Source: Bacilli bacterium
Lineage (GTDB): Bacteria; Bacillota_I; Bacilli_A; RF39; UBA660
Length of the DNA stretch: 23,625 bases
Direction of reading: 5' to 3'
Assembly (NCBI GenBank): GCA_016302935.1
Contig: JAEDMO010000009.1
Coordinates: 1 to 23,625, forward strand
The translations under genes and the position numbers were made by a program. Positions 21,864-23,625 of the stretch are shown piece after piece. Position 1 is the first letter of the stretch, and every line of letters starts with the position of its first letter. A model generated the notes under the pieces. The model was not told where the DNA came from, made no database searches, and saw nothing but the letters and a program-made list of their open reading frames with translations.

Positions 21864-21959
21864 CTTTCTCGTTATCTAAACTCCATAAATTTGGAGTGAT
21901 TTTAAATATGGCACGCTCTTTATGAACGTATACGAAAAAAAGAGATAAATCTTGATTGC
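21833..21959 (-). ncRNA. Structured RNA / leader of about 130 nt, right copy
   Basis: A promoter with extended -10 (TGATATAAT, 21966-21974) would start transcription near 21959. In order the RNA holds a stem (AAAGAG/CTCTTT at plus 21939-21944 and 21916-21921, with an inner CGTATACG palindrome), GTGCCAT (21908-21914), and a hairpin ACTCCA/TGGAGT (21880-21885 with 21892-21897). The linker reads GATAACGAGAAAGC, and a terminator closes it (CATTGTAAT/ATTACAATG, 21839-21847 with 21855-21863, six T). Order, spacing and words match the left copy at 13184-13316. As no promoter fits between the terminator and the 100-aa gene, it is probably an attenuator-type leader of the Rep operon, or a small RNA copy-control element. 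Confidence 0.62.
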
Positions 21960-21965
21960 AATTTT

Positions 21966-21974
21966 ATTATATCA
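21966..21974 (-). promoter_or_regulatory. Extended -10 promoter of the right structured RNA
   Basis: On the minus strand TGATATAAT (TATAAT at 21966-21971). The -35 hexamer at the proper distance is weak (GATAAA). It is divergent from the strong promoter at 22021-22049. Confidence 0.55.
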
Positions 21975-22020
21975 TATTTTAATAAAATTTTATCTATTCC
22001 TTATATATACATGCAAAAAC

Positions 22021-22049
22021 TTGACATTTTGTAAAGCGTATGATAAAAT
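22021..22049 (+). promoter_or_regulatory. Canonical sigma-A promoter of the HTH-HRDC/MutS-I-GreA operon
   Basis: TTGACA (22021-22026), a 17-base spacer and TAAAAT (22044-22049), with TG at 22041-22042 as an extended -10. The -35 hexamer matches consensus exactly. Transcription should start near 22056, followed by GGAGGGG and the ATG at 22075. Confidence 0.85.
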
Positions 22050-22074
22050 ATAAGCGTTTTTTGGAGGGGTTAGA

Positions 22075-22830
22075 ATGATTATTATTGAAATGATTTTAAA
22101 AATTACTGGTTGGAGTCAAGAAGACTTAGCAAAAGTTTTAGGCGTTTCTAGAGTATCCATTAACTGCTGGCTACATGGTAATGATATATCTCTTACATCA
22201 AAAAAACTAATTTCCGAAAAATTTCAATTTCCAATTAGTTTTTTTGACATATCTTTAAATGAGAACATTGAATATTATAAAGTTGTATATTCGGTTTTAT
22301 ATAAGAATTTAAAACAGTACATCAATTCAAATTCAAATTCTATTTCTGATAAAGATAAAATTTTAGATATTTTAAATAGAATTGAAATAGATGATAAATC
22401 TATTTATGAAAAAGATATTACAGATGATGATATATTAGATGGATTAATGAATGGATATAATCCTTTTACGGGAGAGTTATTTGATGAAAATCATATATTA
22501 AATAATCCTAGGGTAAAAGAAATAATTCGTATGGTTAAATTAAAAAATAAAGTTTCGTATGAAGCAATGACATATGATGATCTAAATTCTAAACAACAAA
22601 GATTATTTGATGAGTTAAGACAATGGAGATTGGATATGATGTATAAAGAAGGTTATTCAGGAGCATATTTAATTCTTTCAGATAAATCTTTAATAAATTT
22701 AGTTTGTTCAAAAATAGAAAAAAAACAAGATTTGCTACGTATTAAGGGTATAGGAGCAAGCAAATATCAAAAGTATGGAGAAGATATTTATAATATTGTA
22801 AAGGGGTCAAACAAAGATGATTATTCATAA
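22075..22830 (+). CDS. HTH-HRDC domain protein
   Basis: 251 residues. Residues 6-60 are an XRE-like helix-turn-helix (WSQEDLAKVLGVSRVSINCWL, with the recognition helix SRVSINCWLHG). The middle (60-190) is helical and acidic (NPFTGELFDENHIL). Residues about 196-245 read as an HRDC domain: YLILSDKSLINLVCSKIE, then LLRIKGIGASKYQKYGEDI, the same 'LxxIxGxGxxKxxxYG' as in RecQ and RNase D. HRDC domains bind structured DNA or RNA. The ribosome binding site is GGAGGGG. The 14-base overlap with the next gene implies joint translation. It may be a regulator that senses DNA structure, or a DNA repair or defence partner; no enzyme domain is visible. Confidence 0.75.
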   Translation: MIIIEMILKITGWSQEDLAKVLGVSRVSINCWLHGNDISLTSKKLISEKFQFPISFFDISLNENIEYYKVVYSVLYKNLKQYINSNSNSISDKDKILDILNRIEIDDKSIYEKDITDDDILDGLMNGYNPFTGELFDENHILNNPRVKEIIRMVKLKNKVSYEAMTYDDLNSKQQRLFDELRQWRLDMMYKEGYSGAYLILSDKSLINLVCSKIEKKQDLLRIKGIGASKYQKYGEDIYNIVKGSNKDDYS

Positions 22831-23545
22831 ATTGAAAATAGAAAACGTAAACTATAATTTGAATGATATTAGATATTATTTTTTAGATAACTATCCGAAA
22901 ACAATTCATTTATTTTTGATAGGCAATTGGTATAAAATATATAATGAAGAAGCAGAAATTATATCAAACATCTTTAATTATAAACTTTTTGATGATTCTT
23001 ATAGCCCATACTTAGGAAACATCTGTTGTGGATTTCCGAAACAAGCTCTATTAAAAATAAGGGATAAGTTAATAGAATTAAAAATTAACTTTAATATTGT
23101 CGACACCTCAGATTATACATATGAATATTATGACTTTGAACATCAAAATAATTATAAAAATATTTATGATAGTATTGAATTAAATGATAATAAAAAAGCA
23201 TCTACTGATAACAGTCAGATTAAAACAAGCAATATATATGTAGAAGTTGGAGATACAGTTTCTATTTATAATACAAATACAAATGAAATAGAAACCTATA
23301 CAATAGAACCAACATATCATACACAAGTTCCAATTGGATTTTCTGTAGAGCGTGGAAATAATTTTGGAAAAGTAGTATATAAAGATGAGTTATTAAGTAA
23401 TAGTGATTTACAGAAAGGAATAATTTTATCTGAAAGCGAATTTGCAAAAAAATTACTTGGTGCTTATTTAAATAGTACTTTATTACTTCTTGATGATAAT
23501 TTAGAAAGTTGTATATACGAAATAATTGACATAAAAAAGCACTAA
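22817..23545 (+). CDS. MutS domain I - GreA C-terminal domain fusion protein
   Basis: 242 residues in two parts. Residues about 25-100 follow the MutS mismatch-recognition domain: LIGNWYKIYNEEAEIIS matches 'GDFYELFxEDA', ICCGFPKQALLKIRDKL matches 'xxAGVPxHAxxxYLxKL', and INFNIVD matches the 'YKVAIxEQ' strand. The typical FxE motif that reads mismatches is altered (NWYKIYNEE). Residues about 145-236 match the C-terminal domain of GreA/GreB: VEVGDTVSIYNTNTNEIETY, and ESEFAKKLLGAYLNSTL in place of 'SPLAKALLGKxVGD'. GreA normally binds RNA polymerase at the secondary channel; here the coiled-coil that cuts RNA is missing. It could link a nucleic-acid binding module to RNA polymerase. It overlaps the HTH-HRDC gene. 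Confidence 0.7.
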   Translation: MIIHKLKIENVNYNLNDIRYYFLDNYPKTIHLFLIGNWYKIYNEEAEIISNIFNYKLFDDSYSPYLGNICCGFPKQALLKIRDKLIELKINFNIVDTSDYTYEYYDFEHQNNYKNIYDSIELNDNKKASTDNSQIKTSNIYVEVGDTVSIYNTNTNEIETYTIEPTYHTQVPIGFSVERGNNFGKVVYKDELLSNSDLQKGIILSESEFAKKLLGAYLNSTLLLLDDNLESCIYEIIDIKKH

Positions 23546-23565
23546 CAGTTAGTTAGTGCTTTTTT
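23533..23565. terminator. Strong bidirectional terminator
   Basis: AAAAAAGCACTAAC (23533-23546) pairs perfectly with GTTAGTGCTTTTTT (23552-23565) over a five-base loop. The stop codon of the MutS-I-GreA gene lies in the left arm. It also suits transcripts coming from the tRNA on the minus strand. Confidence 0.9.
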
Positions 23566-23573
23566 ATTCAAAA

Positions 23574-23625
23574 TGGCAGGGGATGAGAGAATCGAACTCC
23601 CAACAGTGGTTTTGGAGACCATTAT
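23574..23625 (-). tRNA. tRNA-Trp (anticodon CCA), 3' part, cut by window edge
   Basis: On the minus strand the visible 52 bases hold the anticodon loop TCTCCAAAA with anticodon CCA, followed by the T-arm with GTTCGATTC, an acceptor strand ATCCCCT and the encoded GCCA end. This matches tRNA-Trp of Bacillota. The 5' half lies beyond the right edge. The encoded CCA ends at 23574, nine bases from the terminator of the upstream operon. Only TGG is decoded by this anticodon, which agrees with TGA being a stop in this genome. Confidence 0.92.

Noticed and set aside
23574..23625. tRNA-Trp 3' end as attachment site of the mobile region
   Set aside because: The recombinases are serine-type, and I found no duplicate of the tRNA 3' end elsewhere in the window.

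Overview
The window is about 23.6 kb of very AT-rich DNA. It looks like a low-GC Bacillota genome, possibly an uncultured gut Bacilli or Mollicutes-like lineage. The evidence is strong purine-rich ribosome binding sites, sigma-A promoters that nearly all carry an extended -10 (TGN-TATAAT type), a SipW-class protein export locus and a tRNA-Trp(CCA). Tryptophan is encoded by TGG, so the standard bacterial code applies. The species cannot be fixed from this window.

Left part (1-11978), surface and export locus. A minus-strand operon runs from a promoter near 12000 down to a terminator at 5634-5669. It encodes a catalytically dead signal-peptidase-like protein, a membrane-anchored surface protein, an uncharacterised 322-residue protein, a membrane-anchored McrB-type AAA+ ATPase, a DUF2357-like (McrC N-terminal type) protein without a visible nuclease domain, an intact SipW-type signal peptidase I, and a TasA/CalY-like cargo protein. 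Next come a plus-strand cargo gene (5045-5635) with a near-ideal promoter, and, divergent from it, a second minus-strand operon (4922 to beyond base 1). That operon encodes two more cargo-like proteins and a giant cell-surface protein that is still open at the left edge. The likely theme is secretion and assembly of surface fibres or adhesins, with the McrB/DUF2357 pair built into the operon. This pairing is the best candidate here for an undescribed system.

Middle and right part (about 12.1-21.9 kb), accessory or mobile region. It holds a nucleotidyltransferase-fold gene, a large serine recombinase with a catalytically dead recombinase paralogue upstream in the same frame, a zinc-finger DUF6076-like protein, a small serine resolvase, small unknown genes, a proline-rich 22-residue ORF coupled to a coiled-coil protein, an ADP-ribosylglycohydrolase, a PD-(D/E)XK nuclease-like protein, an XRE regulator and an HUH-type Rep/relaxase operon. 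At least two, perhaps three, minus-strand copies of a similar structured RNA of about 130 nt lie in this region. Each ends in an intrinsic terminator, and two lie just upstream of a gene. Together this resembles an integrated mobilizable or replicative element carrying defence-like cargo. Its exact ends could not be located.

Right end (22075-23625). A two-gene plus-strand operon with a canonical promoter encodes an HTH-HRDC protein and a protein that reads as a MutS mismatch-recognition domain fused to a GreA C-terminal domain. A bidirectional terminator follows, then the 3' half of tRNA-Trp on the minus strand. There is no gene-free stretch longer than 300 bases.
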